Shown in pieces: positions 17,306 through 25,659 of a DNA stretch of 64,000 nt; the stretch's first letter is position 1; every line of letters starts with the position of its first letter. Made by a program: the position numbers and the translations under genes. Below the pieces are notes generated by a model. That model did no database searches and was not told where the DNA came from. It saw only the letters and a program-made list of their open reading frames with translations. The stretch is from Mycobacterium gordonae (GTDB taxonomy: Bacteria > Actinomycetota > Actinomycetes > Mycobacteriales > Mycobacteriaceae): the NCBI RefSeq assembly GCF_017086405.1, contig NZ_CP070974.1:152349-216348 (forward strand), read 5' to 3'.

Positions 17306-18958
17306 ATGACCGACATCATCGACCCACAGACCGAGCACGCAGTTGCGGAGGACACCAGCGCGGGCACCCTGGTGCACGTCGACCCCCATGCATTGATCCT
17401 GGAAACCAACGTGCGCGACGACGCGGCGCTCGACAAGCAGTTCGTGGCCAGCATCCAGGAGCACGGCGTGCTGATCCCCATTGCCGCTGTGCAAGACAAC
17501 GACGGCAAACTGTGGGTCCGGGCCGGTCAGCGCCGCACCCTGGCCGCCCGCGAAGCCGGTCTGGCCACTGTTCCAGTCTATGTGCGTGCCGCCGGTGTTG
17601 GCGACGACAAGACGCTGTTGGTCGAACGGGTCGCGGAGCAGATAGTGGAAAATGACCAGCGCCGCCAACTCACCGATGCCCAGCGGGCGCGCGGGATCCA
17701 GCAGATGATCGATGCTGGAGCGTCCATCACCAAAGTCTCCAAGAAGCTCTCACTTGGCAAGGACACTGTCAAAGCTGCTGCGGCTGTGGGCAAGTCGGAC
17801 ACCGCGATGCGCAGCCTGGCAGAGGGTCAGCTGAGCTTAGAAGAAGCCGCTGCGCTCACCGAGTTCGAGGAGATTCCCGGTGCCGTCAGCCGCCTGATGC
17901 AGGCAGCCGGAAGTCGGCGCTTCGAACACGTCGTGTCCCAGCTGCGTCAGGAGAAGATCACCGCTGAGGCAGAAGCCAAAGCGGCCCAGCAATACCTCGC
18001 GGCGGGCTTCACCGTGCTGGACGAACAGCCCCCACTGGACCCCGAATGCGTTCCGCTGTACCGGCTGCGCACCGCCGAGGACGCCCAGGCCGACGAGAGC
18101 GCAGTCACCGACCCCTCGCATTGGGCGGTGGTGCTCTTCGAATCCGAGGGCCTGGCCGATGTCGAGACGGGCGCGGTCGTGAACGAGGACGAGGTGGACT
18201 GGGATACCCAGGACGACCCCAAGGCCACACCCGCCGCAGGGTTGCGCCATGCATCCACCGTCACCGAAACGATCGTGTTCACCCCGCAGTACTTCTGCCT
18301 GGATTACCGCGCAGCGGCCCTGACCCCCGATGAGCGGTTCGCCCGCCAGACGGGGCTGGTCGGGTATGACAACCCAGCGGGATGCCCGGTCGATCTTGAC
18401 GACGAAGCACGCCAGGCCGAACGGGAACGGATCGCAGCAGAGCGCGCCGAAGCCGAAAAGCGTGAACGGCGAATGGTGTTGGCGCTGAACAAGCTCGGGG
18501 TAGCCGCCCAGGGAGTACGCCGGGAGTTCGTCAAGAAGATGCTGGCCCGCAAGACCGCTCCCAAGGGTGCCGCCATCTTCGTCGCCGACTGCCTGGCCCG
18601 CGACGGCTACCTGCTGACCGGTCACAACGCCGCCGAAACAACCGCTGAGCTACTCGGGCTCGACAGCGCCCAATCGGTCAGCAAGGTCGCTGCCACACTC
18701 GCGGCCACCGCCGATGCGCGCGCACAGGTCATCACCTTGGGCCTGGTGCTCGGCGCGTTGGAGTCGCGCACCCTCAAAGACTCCTGGCGCAACGCGGCGA
18801 CAACCAACCACTGGTCACACCACGTGACGGGTGGCGACTACCTCAAATGGCTGGCTGCCAACGGCTACACGCTGGCCCCCGTAGAAGAAGTCATCGCCGG
18901 TGACAAGACCGCCGACGAGGTCTACGACCTGCACCGTGCCGAGGTCGACCAGAAGTAA
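17306..18958 (+). CDS. ParB/Srx-fold protein, probable plasmid partition or regulatory ParB
   Basis: 550 residues. Start at ATG 17306 with GGAAGG eight bases upstream; an open frame extends 50 codons further but lacks a binding site. Residues ~20-100 are a ParB N-terminal domain (VRDDAALDKQFVASIQEHGVLIPIAAV, then the nucleotide-binding motif GQRRTLAAREAG). Residues ~110-150 fit the ParB HTH (GIQQMIDAGASITKVSKKLSLGKDTVKAAAAVG). The remaining ~400 residues, with a long charged helix around EARQAERERIAAERAEAEKRERR, are unlike classical ParB and match the larger ParB-like proteins of actinobacterial plasmids. No parA is adjacent. It may segregate the plasmid or act in transfer. A perfect terminator hairpin follows. 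Confidence 0.88.
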   Translation: MTDIIDPQTEHAVAEDTSAGTLVHVDPHALILETNVRDDAALDKQFVASIQEHGVLIPIAAVQDNDGKLWVRAGQRRTLAAREAGLATVPVYVRAAGVGDDKTLLVERVAEQIVENDQRRQLTDAQRARGIQQMIDAGASITKVSKKLSLGKDTVKAAAAVGKSDTAMRSLAEGQLSLEEAAALTEFEEIPGAVSRLMQAAGSRRFEHVVSQLRQEKITAEAEAKAAQQYLAAGFTVLDEQPPLDPECVPLYRLRTAEDAQADESAVTDPSHWAVVLFESEGLADVETGAVVNEDEVDWDTQDDPKATPAAGLRHASTVTETIVFTPQYFCLDYRAAALTPDERFARQTGLVGYDNPAGCPVDLDDEARQAERERIAAERAEAEKRERRMVLALNKLGVAAQGVRREFVKKMLARKTAPKGAAIFVADCLARDGYLLTGHNAAETTAELLGLDSAQSVSKVAATLAATADARAQVITLGLVLGALESRTLKDSWRNAATTNHWSHHVTGGDYLKWLAANGYTLAPVEEVIAGDKTADEVYDLHRAEVDQK

Positions 18959-18965
18959 CCCGCCC

Positions 18966-19003
18966 GTGGTGGGGCCAGGCGCACGGAGTCCTGGCCCCAC
19001 CAC
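18966..19003 (+). terminator. Hairpin terminator after parB-like gene
   Basis: GTGGTGGGGCCAGG (18966-18979) and CCTGGCCCCACCAC (18990-19003) form a perfect 14-bp stem with a 10-base loop directly after the stop. There is no long T run, common in mycobacteria. Confidence 0.8.
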
Positions 19004-19504
19004 CATCACATATCAGTTGCCTGCACGTCCGACAAATGGCGTAAGGGGCCGGTGGCTGAGCTATTTCTTCACCCCCCAGGAAGATGACTGTGCGCGAGCA
19101 GCTAAAGGACTTGCAGATGATTGGCATTTGTGAAATAGAGAACCTCTTGACGACATTTTCGGCGGGAGCGACACCGTATACGGGCGGTGCAAGGCTAGCT
19201 CTGAAATAGCAACGGAACGGGAAGGGCTGTATCTCGTTCACGACCTGGGCCCCGCCGTGTTCGGATTTTCTGAAAGCTCGCGGTGTCGGCATCGATTACG
19301 CCGATCGATCACGCTACGGGCAGGGCCCCCACTGCCCGCGCCACAGACCGCGAAACAAAAGCCCAGAATCGGCAGTGATAAACAGCACACGACGCGCCGA
19401 AAACTCTTAATAACTTTCTACAAACCGACGTCGCATAGCCAAAAGCAGCCCATTACAATTTCTGGTAACGACGCAAAAGAAACCTGCAAGAGGAGTTCCG
19501 CACC
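19004..19504. other. Intergenic region with locally AT-rich stretch
   Basis: No convincing gene. Bases ~19395-19480 are clearly richer in A/T than the surroundings (runs such as ACTCTTAATAACTTTCTAC and CATTACAATTTC), which may mark a promoter or a replication-origin unwinding region next to parB- and primase-like genes. AGGAG at 19490 is the binding site for the redoxin gene. Confidence 0.35.
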
Positions 19505-19732
19505 ATGTCGCCAATAACCGTCTACACAAAGCCATCATGCGTCCAATGCAAGGCGACATTCCTTGCTCTGGATAAAGCCGGGCGCAATTACGTGGCGATT
19601 GATATCACCCAGGACAGCGAGGCCCGTGACTACATCATGAGCCTGGGATACCTCGCCGCGCCGGTGGTTTACGTCTCCGACGACGAGCACTGGTCAGGCT
19701 TTCGCCGCGACCGACTGGCCCGCGTGGCCTGA
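19505..19732 (+). CDS. NrdH-type glutaredoxin-like protein
   Basis: 75 residues, whole protein is a thioredoxin fold. Redox motif CVQC at residues 11-14 in TVYTKPSCVQCKAT, the cis-proline in AAPVVYV, and the C-terminal SGFRRDRL characteristic of NrdH. NrdH proteins donate electrons to class Ib ribonucleotide reductase, using thioredoxin reductase in turn. Plasmid and phage copies may boost deoxynucleotide supply during replication. AGGAG lies ten bases before the ATG. It heads a rightward group including the primase-like gene, consistent with a DNA-metabolism role. Confidence 0.93.
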   Translation: MSPITVYTKPSCVQCKATFLALDKAGRNYVAIDITQDSEARDYIMSLGYLAAPVVYVSDDEHWSGFRRDRLARVA

Positions 19733-19769
19733 ACACCCTGCCCCCCTCCGCACCGAATGGACAGTTCCC

Positions 19770-20054
19770 ATGACCCTGCCCACCACCGCCGACCTCGACG
19801 ACGTCGAACGCGAACACATCCGGCGCAGCGCTGATCTGCGCACCAACCTGCTTGCCCACGTCGCCAACAGCATCGGCATCACACAACACGCCCTGAGCAC
19901 CTTGCGGCGGTTGCGCGACAACGACGTCTACGACACCGAGTTCATCGACGGCCGCGACGGTGACGACATCGGCGCCTTCCTCAACGACTCGATCCGCTAC
20001 CTGCGCGCGGCCTACGCGGTCGTGCACGCCGTCATCGACAAGGAGGTCCCTTAA
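19770..20054 (+). CDS. Small helical protein of unknown function, paralogue of 30657-30932
   Basis: 94 residues, no membrane segment or known motif. The C-terminal half, VYDTEFIDGRDGDDIGAFL followed by NDSIRYLRAAYAVVHAVI, closely matches the protein encoded at 30657 (VYDAEFADTHHGRDVAAFI, then DDSQRFTRAACAITHII). The first half is a predicted helix pair. The stop shares one base with the start of the primase-like gene (TAATG), so the pair is translationally coupled, which suggests a role beside the primase. Function not known. Confidence 0.75.
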   Translation: MTLPTTADLDDVEREHIRRSADLRTNLLAHVANSIGITQHALSTLRRLRDNDVYDTEFIDGRDGDDIGAFLNDSIRYLRAAYAVVHAVIDKEVP

Positions 20055-21325
20055 TGTCTGAGCACACCGGCGGCACCGGTGCCTCGTTGGCGACAGTGCG
20101 CGATGCCCTGCACAGCGCAGGGCAATTCGTGCGGCCACGCGGCGCGGATGCATTCATGGCCAGCTGCCCGCTGCACATCGATCACAGTCCCTCGTTGTCT
20201 GTCACCTGGCGGGCGGCCACCACCACAGGTCGCGGCGGGGCGGTGCTGCTGCACTGCTTTTCCTGCAGCGCCGCCGTCGCCGACATCGCCGGGGCCCTCG
20301 GACTGCGGGTCACTGACCTGTTCGATTCCCCCCTACCCGCACCGACGCCGGACAAGTCCAGGTCCCGGCCGGCGGCGCGGCGGCCAGCCCGTGCCGGCAG
20401 CGCACTGCGGCCGCTACCACCGCGCATCACCGCCGAACCCCCAAGCGACAACCACCACTGGCGGCGCGTGCGGGTCTACACCTACACCGACCAGCGTGGT
20501 CGTCCCGTCCAGCAAGTGATCCGGCAGGAGTGCTGCTGCACCGGGCAACAGCACAAGCGGTTCCAGCAGCGTTACCGCGTTGGCCGCCAATGGGTTTACC
20601 GCAAACCGCCGGAATTCACCCCCGTGCTGTACCGGGCGGCGGCGATCGCCACGGCCCAGCAGACCGGTCAGCCGGTGTGGATCGTCGAAGGGGAAAAAGA
20701 CGCCGATACCCTCACCGCAGCGGGTCGCCTGGCGACCACGAACCCCCAAGGTGCGGCGAACTTCCCCCCAGCACTGCTCGCCCAGTTCGAAGGGCTGCGC
20801 GTCGCTGTCGTCGCCGACAGAGACCTCAGCGGCTACCGCCGCGCGACGGCACTGTCGGCGCAGTTGCGTGGCGTCGCCACCGAGGTCACCCTGCTGCTGC
20901 CCGCACTTGAGGCCGACAAAGCCGACCTCACCGACCATATCGAGGGCGGGCTGTGGGATCCCGCGCACCCGTGCGGTGGGCTGCTCGAGGTCACCGCAGC
21001 CGATCTGCACGCGCTGACGCTGGCAGCCCTAGCAGCACAGGCCGCTCACCGTTGCGCCATCGCGATCACCGAACACCAGGCACACCAGGCTTTATGGAAA
21101 ACAGGACCGGGTAGCGTGCACGCGCTGGCGCGTTGGCGGGCCGAAGCCGGCCACCAGTTGCGCATCGTCACCGACAGCGATCAACAACTACAGCGCCATG
21201 CCCGGGAGAACCCAAGCGCGCTCGCCCATCACGCCGTGACGGCCACCGCAGCGGTGCGCTCACAAATCCACGACACCTACCGCCGTATCGGCGCGGGTCA
21301 CGACGGCCTGAAGGAATCAGCATGA
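20054..21325 (+). CDS. Primase-like protein with zinc finger and TOPRIM domain
   Basis: 423 residues. A CHC2-like zinc-binding motif opens the protein (CPLHIDHSPSLSV, with the partner LLHCFSCSAAVADIAGALGL about 40 residues later), as in DnaG-type and plasmid primases. A second basic part contains CCCTGQQHKRF. The TOPRIM domain is clear: catalytic Glu in IVEGEKDADTL (about residue 211) and the Asp pair in VVADRDLSGY (about 254). No helicase follows. TOPRIM plus zinc finger implies RNA primer synthesis for plasmid replication or transfer, or a related metal-dependent nucleic-acid activity. ATGA overlap with the next small gene. Confidence 0.88.
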   Translation: MSEHTGGTGASLATVRDALHSAGQFVRPRGADAFMASCPLHIDHSPSLSVTWRAATTTGRGGAVLLHCFSCSAAVADIAGALGLRVTDLFDSPLPAPTPDKSRSRPAARRPARAGSALRPLPPRITAEPPSDNHHWRRVRVYTYTDQRGRPVQQVIRQECCCTGQQHKRFQQRYRVGRQWVYRKPPEFTPVLYRAAAIATAQQTGQPVWIVEGEKDADTLTAAGRLATTNPQGAANFPPALLAQFEGLRVAVVADRDLSGYRRATALSAQLRGVATEVTLLLPALEADKADLTDHIEGGLWDPAHPCGGLLEVTAADLHALTLAALAAQAAHRCAIAITEHQAHQALWKTGPGSVHALARWRAEAGHQLRIVTDSDQQLQRHARENPSALAHHAVTATAAVRSQIHDTYRRIGAGHDGLKESA

Positions 21326-21501
21326 GCACCATCGCCGCAGACGCCGCGATCACGCGCCGCGCCGCCGCTGCCGTCACCGGTGGCCCCACCGCCCTTCCCG
21401 CCGCCCACACGGCGCGGGTCTGGATCGAAACCCTGACCGCCAGAGCCCAACTGCGCTCAGAACGGCACATCCACCACCGACCCCGTCCCCGAGAAAAGTG
21501 A
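21322..21501 (+). CDS. 59-residue protein of unknown function
   Basis: Starts at ATG overlapping the previous stop (ATGA) with GAAGGA seven bases upstream. Sequence begins MSTIAADAAITRRAAAAV and ends in a strongly basic tail (RHIHHRPRPREK). Its stop in turn overlaps the GTG of the protease gene (GTGA). The double overlap supports it being a real gene in the primase-protease operon. No motif is recognised; it could be a coupling peptide of little function. Confidence 0.6.
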   Translation: MSTIAADAAITRRAAAAVTGGPTALPAAHTARVWIETLTARAQLRSERHIHHRPRPREK

Positions 21502-22187
21502 CCGCAGCCATGACCACGCGAGCCAGCCTCTTCAGCATTGTCACGACCATCTGCGTCGCCGCCGCCATCCTGACGGCCCCGCACGCCTTCGCCAAGGCCG
21601 TCATCATCGAACCCGGCGAGCGGATCGACTACATCAATGCCGATGGCGGCAGAAACCAGTACTGCACACTCGGTCACGTCTACAACGGTGCCGATATGCA
21701 CGTCTACGCCGTCACCGCCGGACACTGCCGCAACAGCACCAACGGCTCTGTCCGTACCGAGCGCAGCGGCCAGACCGGAACATTCCTGCGGACACTGGTC
21801 GAACCGGCCAGCGCCGGCGGCGCTGATTACGGACTGATCGACTTCGGCATCGACCCCCTGGCCGGTGCCTACATCGGCGAAGTCCGAACCATCAGCACCA
21901 GCCATCCCGAACCCCAAATCGGTCAAACCGTCTGCCGCAGCGGCATATCCAGCGGCACGCACTGCGGCACTATCGCCGACCGGCAGGGTCGAGACCAATA
22001 CCTGACGACCGGCATGCCAGACAGCATCCCCGGAGACTCCGGGGCACCGGTATGGACCCGAAAAGGCAATCGCCCCGCCGAAATCATAGGAATCTGGCTC
22101 GGCGAGAAGATCACCGGCGTCGGCCGCCACACCTATGGGCGCTTCGCCAGCCTGGCTGAAGGACTGCGAATCCTTGCCGCAAACTAA
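21498..22187 (+). CDS. Secreted trypsin-like serine protease
   Basis: 229 residues from GTG 21498 (or ATG 21510). N-terminal signal peptide: basic start, core FSIVTTICVAAAILTAP, likely cleavage after AFA. Catalytic triad of the chymotrypsin fold is visible: His in VTAGHC (about residue 75), Asp in GADYGLIDF (about 108), Ser in PGDSGAPVW (about 180). Cys pairs near both His and the CRSGISSGTHCG segment match disulfides of actinobacterial alpha-lytic-like proteases, but no pro-region is obvious. It is short and exported, with no anchor. In a plasmid operon with a primase it is out of place; it may cleave cell-surface proteins during mating, which is speculation. Confidence 0.88.
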   Translation: MTAAMTTRASLFSIVTTICVAAAILTAPHAFAKAVIIEPGERIDYINADGGRNQYCTLGHVYNGADMHVYAVTAGHCRNSTNGSVRTERSGQTGTFLRTLVEPASAGGADYGLIDFGIDPLAGAYIGEVRTISTSHPEPQIGQTVCRSGISSGTHCGTIADRQGRDQYLTTGMPDSIPGDSGAPVWTRKGNRPAEIIGIWLGEKITGVGRHTYGRFASLAEGLRILAAN

Positions 22188-22200
22188 GCCCAAAAGAGCA

Positions 22201-22347
22201 TCAGAACACGGGGAAGTCCGGATCGACAGGCACGAAATCGAAGCGCACCGGCGGTTCTGGGCGCCGTCCCGTCACCACCCACTCCACAAACGACGGCGGA
22301 TACCCGCCCGGCAGCTCCCCAAGTAACTGCACCAACGACTTCTCCAT
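22201..22347 (-). CDS. Possible 48-residue protein on the opposite strand
   Basis: Frame from ATG 22347 to TGA 22201: MEKSLVQLLGELPGGYPPSF then a PEPP-rich tail ending DPDFPVF. Third positions are almost all G or C (TCG TTG GTG ... TTC GAT TTC GTG), typical of coding sequence in this DNA, and it fills an otherwise empty gap. There is no strong ribosome-binding site. It converges with the protease gene. Uncertain. Confidence 0.4.
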   Translation of the reverse strand: MEKSLVQLLGELPGGYPPSFVEWVVTGRRPEPPVRFDFVPVDPDFPVF

Positions 22348-22450
22348 AGCGCCCAGGCTACGACCAGGTCACCCGCTTACGCATCGGCCGATGAAAATTC
22401 GGCCGGCACATCCGCGCCGCCCTGCATGCCGAGGAACGTCGCGCACGGAG

Positions 22451-22751
22451 AACTTCAGCGGTCAGCGGGTTGCGAGTATGAGCGGCGAGGGCACCGCCGC
22501 TGTCAACCCACGCCCGGCCAGGCTCGCCCGTTCTGCGCCCCGGGCGGGGCCCGGGGCTGCGCCCGTGCGGCGCCGGCGGATCTGCGACCCTACGCACGCT
22601 CGCCCCAGGGCGCACGCGCCCGGGCTCGCCGGGCCGCACACCCCGCCTCCTGCTGCCGCCGAGCTCTGCGGGGTTGACAGCGCCACCTCACCGCTCCCCC
22701 GCACCTGCGCGCCGACCGGCGCACCCAACACACACAGAACGGAGAGCACCC
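22451..22751 (+). promoter_or_regulatory. Structured leader, copy 1
   Basis: Diverged 5' box (CGGTCAGCGGGTTGCGAGTATGA). Long-range pairing GCTGTCAACCC (22499-22509) with GGGTTGACAGC (22671-22681), 11 perfect pairs, enclosing an imperfect hairpin. Then GCGCC-GACC-GGCGC and ACAGAACGGAGAGC before the ATG at 22752. Confidence 0.75.
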
Positions 22752-23291
22752 ATGACGAAATCCGCCGCACCCCTGCACGTAACGCCGGCCGCAGTCATCA
22801 CCCACAGCATCGTCTCGATCAACGGGGAGGTGGACCCCGACGTCACGGTCCAGCACGCTCGCACACCGGATGCGCGCATCGCGACGACCATCGGCGGCGT
22901 ACACATGAGCCTCTACAACTGCCAGACCGCCCAGGGCTTACTGGAGGCCTTCGCCGCCACCCGCGGCCAGATGATGCACCTGCCCCGCGAAATCCCGGTC
23001 AGCCCCGCACCTGCCGAGCGGCCCGCCGGGCGGGCGATGATGTCCATCGAGTGGACCCGTCCGCTGGCTTACGCCGTCCTTGCGCACGAGGCGCTCAACA
23101 AGCTCAAAACCGGGACCGTCCACTGGGTCGAGCTCTACACCGGCCCGATCACCTGGCAACTGCGCGACCGCGCCGCCCTGCTGTCGCTGATCGAGGCATT
23201 CAAGCGCGTCCACCATGTCGCAATCGCGGTCTTCGCCGACGGCGAGCAATACCAGGCGGACCCGAGCGAGCTGGGCTACCCCGCGGCCTAA
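22752..23291 (+). CDS. Unknown protein (179 residues)
   Basis: First gene of the leader-driven array. Start ATG 22752 with GGAGAG six bases upstream. The sequence mixes beta-prone and helical segments: HSIVSINGEVDPDVTVQHA, GGVHMSLYNCQTAQGLLEAF, then WTRPLAYAVLAHEALNKLK and WVELYTGPITWQLRDRAALLSLIEAFKRVHHVA. No signal peptide, transmembrane span or known motif, so it is probably cytosolic. A strong hairpin terminator follows 15 bases after the stop. Function not recognised. Confidence 0.75.
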   Translation: MTKSAAPLHVTPAAVITHSIVSINGEVDPDVTVQHARTPDARIATTIGGVHMSLYNCQTAQGLLEAFAATRGQMMHLPREIPVSPAPAERPAGRAMMSIEWTRPLAYAVLAHEALNKLKTGTVHWVELYTGPITWQLRDRAALLSLIEAFKRVHHVAIAVFADGEQYQADPSELGYPAA

Positions 23292-23306
23292 AGCCGCAAG
23301 TGCCCC

Positions 23307-23348
23307 GGGGGCCCGGCCGCTTCCCTTTCGCGGAGCGGCCGGGCCCCC
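23307..23348 (+). terminator. Hairpin terminator
   Basis: GGGGGCCCGGCCGC (23307-23320) pairs with GCGGCCGGGCCCCC (23335-23348), 14 perfect pairs, followed by GTTTCTTCC. Confidence 0.88.
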
Positions 23349-23420
23349 GTTTCTTCCAAGGCCCCGTCGCGCCCGGCCGGTGTAAACCACCCGGCCCGAG
23401 ATCCCCAGCGCCACAGAGAC

Positions 23421-23688
23421 GTTCGCCGGGCAGCGGGTGCCCACGATAACCGGGCGGGGACGCGGCCGCTCAACCCACGCCGCAACCGCGGTCCCGCCGT
23501 ACCGGGTGACTGTTTTCGGCCCTGCCAATCGGCACGCCCAAGGCGCTGCGCGCCGGGCGGGCCGCGGGCCGAAAACCCGGCGACACCCCGGTGCGGACTC
23601 TGCGGGGTTGACTCGCCGCCCGCCCGGCGCGCCTGCACCCAGCGCCGACCGGCGCACACCGCACCCCACAGGAAACGGAGACCCCACC
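23421..23688 (+). promoter_or_regulatory. Structured leader, copy 2
   Basis: TCAACCC (23470-23476) pairs with GGGTTGA (23605-23611); central hairpin TTTTCGGCCC (23513-23522) with GGGCCGAAAA (23566-23575), a sequence different from other copies but still perfectly paired; then GCGCC-GACC-GGCGC before the binding site. Confidence 0.8.
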
Positions 23689-24018
23689 ATGACCATCACC
23701 GCCGCCACCTGGGCCACCACCAGCCACCCCGACGAGGCCCAGTCCCTACCCCACTTCGACCGGCCCGACGCCGATCCCACTGAACTCGACTGTGACATCG
23801 ACGAACTCGCGGTTGCGCAAGTTGCCTGCGACGGGCTGAGGCTGCGACTGCGCGGAGCCGAGCGGGACGAGGCGATCCGCCGCATGCACGGCCGCGTCGC
23901 GACGGAATTGATCGCCTGGCGGCTCTATACCACCAAACGCACCGTCAACCGCGTCGCAGCACGACTGGGCCTGACACAACACCGCTGCGGTGAAGACCTC
24001 ACGACAGCGGAACGCTGA
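23689..24018 (+). CDS. Small HTH-like protein (109 residues)
   Basis: Start ATG 23689 with GGAAACGGAG upstream. The N-terminal half is acidic (DRPDADPTELDCDIDEL). The C-terminal half resembles a helix-turn-helix: ERDEAIRRMHGRVATELIAWRL then YTTKRTVNRVAARLGLTQHR, with the second helix RTVNRVAARLGL as recognition helix, similar to sigma-70 region 4 or resolvase-type HTH. A regulator of the plasmid is plausible. No other domain. Confidence 0.7.
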   Translation: MTITAATWATTSHPDEAQSLPHFDRPDADPTELDCDIDELAVAQVACDGLRLRLRGAERDEAIRRMHGRVATELIAWRLYTTKRTVNRVAARLGLTQHRCGEDLTTAER

Positions 24019-24130
24019 TCCAGTCCCAAGGCGCGCAGGCTGCGGCTGGTCCCTCACCGCGGGGCCGGCTGCAGCCTCGTGCATGCCCCTGGCTGCTGCA
24101 CGCGCCGTTGCCCACCTCCCGGTGGGCATC

Positions 24131-24514
24131 AAATCCGCAGCCCCTCACCTGTTTTGCAGTCAGCGCGGTGCTCAGTATGACCGGCGGGATGAAGGCCGCC
24201 GTCAACCTGCGCCGGGCGCGGGCTCGCCCGTGCTGCGCTACCGCCGCCCAGGGGCGGCTCCCGCTGCGCCCGTGCGGCTTCGGCGGCATTTGCGGCCCCA
24301 CCCGAGCTCGCCCAAGGCGCTGCGCGCCGGACGAGCGAGGCCGAAATCCGCCTTCTGCCTCTGCGCCGGGCTCAGTTGACCGCGCCGCCCGCCGGTCCCC
24401 CACACACCCGTGCGCTGACCGCGCGAATGCGGCACAGCCACAACGGAATCGGAAAAGGCCACGAGGCCACCAGGCCAGTCAGCGGCAACCGGCACAACCG
24501 AAAGGGACAAGACC
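24131..24514 (+). promoter_or_regulatory. Structured leader, copy 3 (longest)
   Basis: 5' box AATCCGCAGCCCCTCACC and TTTTGCAGTCAGCG. GTCAAC (24201-24206) with GTTGAC (24375-24380). Central stem GGCGGCATTTGCGGCC (24282-24297) with GGCCGAAATCCGCC (24339-24352). The 3' hairpin is degenerate and ~50 extra bases precede the start. Confidence 0.75.
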
Positions 24515-24889
24515 ATGACCATCATCGAGCGCAAGACCCTAGCCACCATCGACGGCTTCGCCCTTCAGGCACGACTGCTACCCGATCCCGACGCAAGCCC
24601 CCACGCCTGCCTCGGCTACTACGACAGCGAAGCTGTGGTGGCCTGGCACCGCGGCCACTGGCGCTACGTCACCACCGAAGTCGCCGCCAGCAAGGCCGGC
24701 ATCGTCTTGGGCGCGGCATCGCTGTCGGGCTGCGAGTACGGCTCGTTTCCTGTCGACGGTGAGTACCAGCGCCTATCCCCGTTGGACGGAGACGACGACG
24801 ACTTCGCCAACGGCTACGGCCCAGACCTAATAGCGCAAGCGATCTCAGAAGCCAAGGCCACCCTGGCGCAGCTTCACGCACATCCATGA
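24515..24889 (+). CDS. Unknown protein (124 residues)
   Basis: Start ATG with GAAAGGGACAAG upstream. A small alpha/beta protein by appearance: IDGFALQARLLPD, WHRGHWRYVTTEVAAS, then an acidic loop LDGDDDDFANGYG and a C-terminal helix IAQAISEAKATLAQLH. No cysteine cluster, signal peptide or membrane segment. It is followed at 65 bases by the gene at 24954, without terminator or leader, so both share the leader upstream. Not recognised. Confidence 0.72.
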   Translation: MTIIERKTLATIDGFALQARLLPDPDASPHACLGYYDSEAVVAWHRGHWRYVTTEVAASKAGIVLGAASLSGCEYGSFPVDGEYQRLSPLDGDDDDFANGYGPDLIAQAISEAKATLAQLHAHP

Positions 24890-24953
24890 GCACGCCCAGG
24901 ACATCTCAAGGCGCGGCGTCACCGAACCCATTAGCACCGAAAGGACAAACACG

Positions 24954-25400
24954 ATGACACACCAGCACATTCAGCCCAATGCAGGCCGCGATCCCTTCGC
25001 CGGACACCGCGTCGCGGTCTACAAGAACCTCCACAAGCAGGCGTGGTCGCTGCGGGCACTCGATGGCCCCCACAAAGGGCGCGTCGTCGCCCACGCCCAC
25101 GCGGTCGGCCTCACTCGCTGCCACATGCACATCTACGAGCGGATCCGGCTGCGCATCGCTGCCGGTGCCGCCCGCGAAGTGCACGCCTGGATCGTCGGCA
25201 CCCTCGCCGAGGTCGAACTGGCCCAGCCCCAACGGATCTCCTACCGGCCACACGAACGCGGCACCTTCATCATCGCCGCCACCGGGCAACCGATCTGGAC
25301 TGCCGACGCCGTCCTGTTCACCGACGCCGCCTACATCGAGACCGCCGAGGAGCACCGCATCCCCTCACCATCTCACCAGTCGGCGGGGCGCCCAGCATGA
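24954..25400 (+). CDS. Unknown protein (148 residues)
   Basis: Start ATG with GAAAGGACAAAC upstream. Contains FAGHRVAVYKNLHKQAWSLRAL and GPHKGRVVAHAHAVGLTRCH, then ERIRLRIAAGAAREVHAWIVG and a mostly beta C-terminal half (ISYRPHERGTFIIAATGQPIW). This layout recurs in short actinobacterial plasmid and phage proteins, but I do not know a named family. The last 40 bases lie within the 5' box of leader copy 4, meaning the stop codon and next leader overlap. Confidence 0.72.
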   Translation: MTHQHIQPNAGRDPFAGHRVAVYKNLHKQAWSLRALDGPHKGRVVAHAHAVGLTRCHMHIYERIRLRIAAGAAREVHAWIVGTLAEVELAQPQRISYRPHERGTFIIAATGQPIWTADAVLFTDAAYIETAEEHRIPSPSHQSAGRPA

Positions 25401-25659
25401 CCGGCGGGGCTGCTGTCGCCGTCAACCGCGGCCGCCGCGGGCCCTCGCCCGTTCTCGCTGCGCTCGCCCGTGCGTCACCGGCGGCATGTGCCGCCCCACC
25501 GCGACTCGCCCAGGGGCGCTGACGCGCCCGGCTCGCCGCAGCGACACATCCGCCTCCCGCGCCCCCGTCGGCTCAGTTGACCGCGCCGCCCCGCCGGTCC
25601 CCGCTCCCCCAGCGCCGACCGGCGCCCACCAAGCAACACCACAGAACGGAGAACACGTC
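25359..25659 (+). promoter_or_regulatory. Structured leader, copy 4
   Basis: Begins inside the preceding gene (CATCCCCTCACCATCTCACC). GTCAAC (25421-25426) pairs with GTTGAC (25576-25581). Central stem built on GGCGGCATGTG-CCGCC with partner ACATCCGCC; GCGCC-GACC-GGCGC hairpin; ACAGAACGGAGAAC before ATG 25660. Confidence 0.78.
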
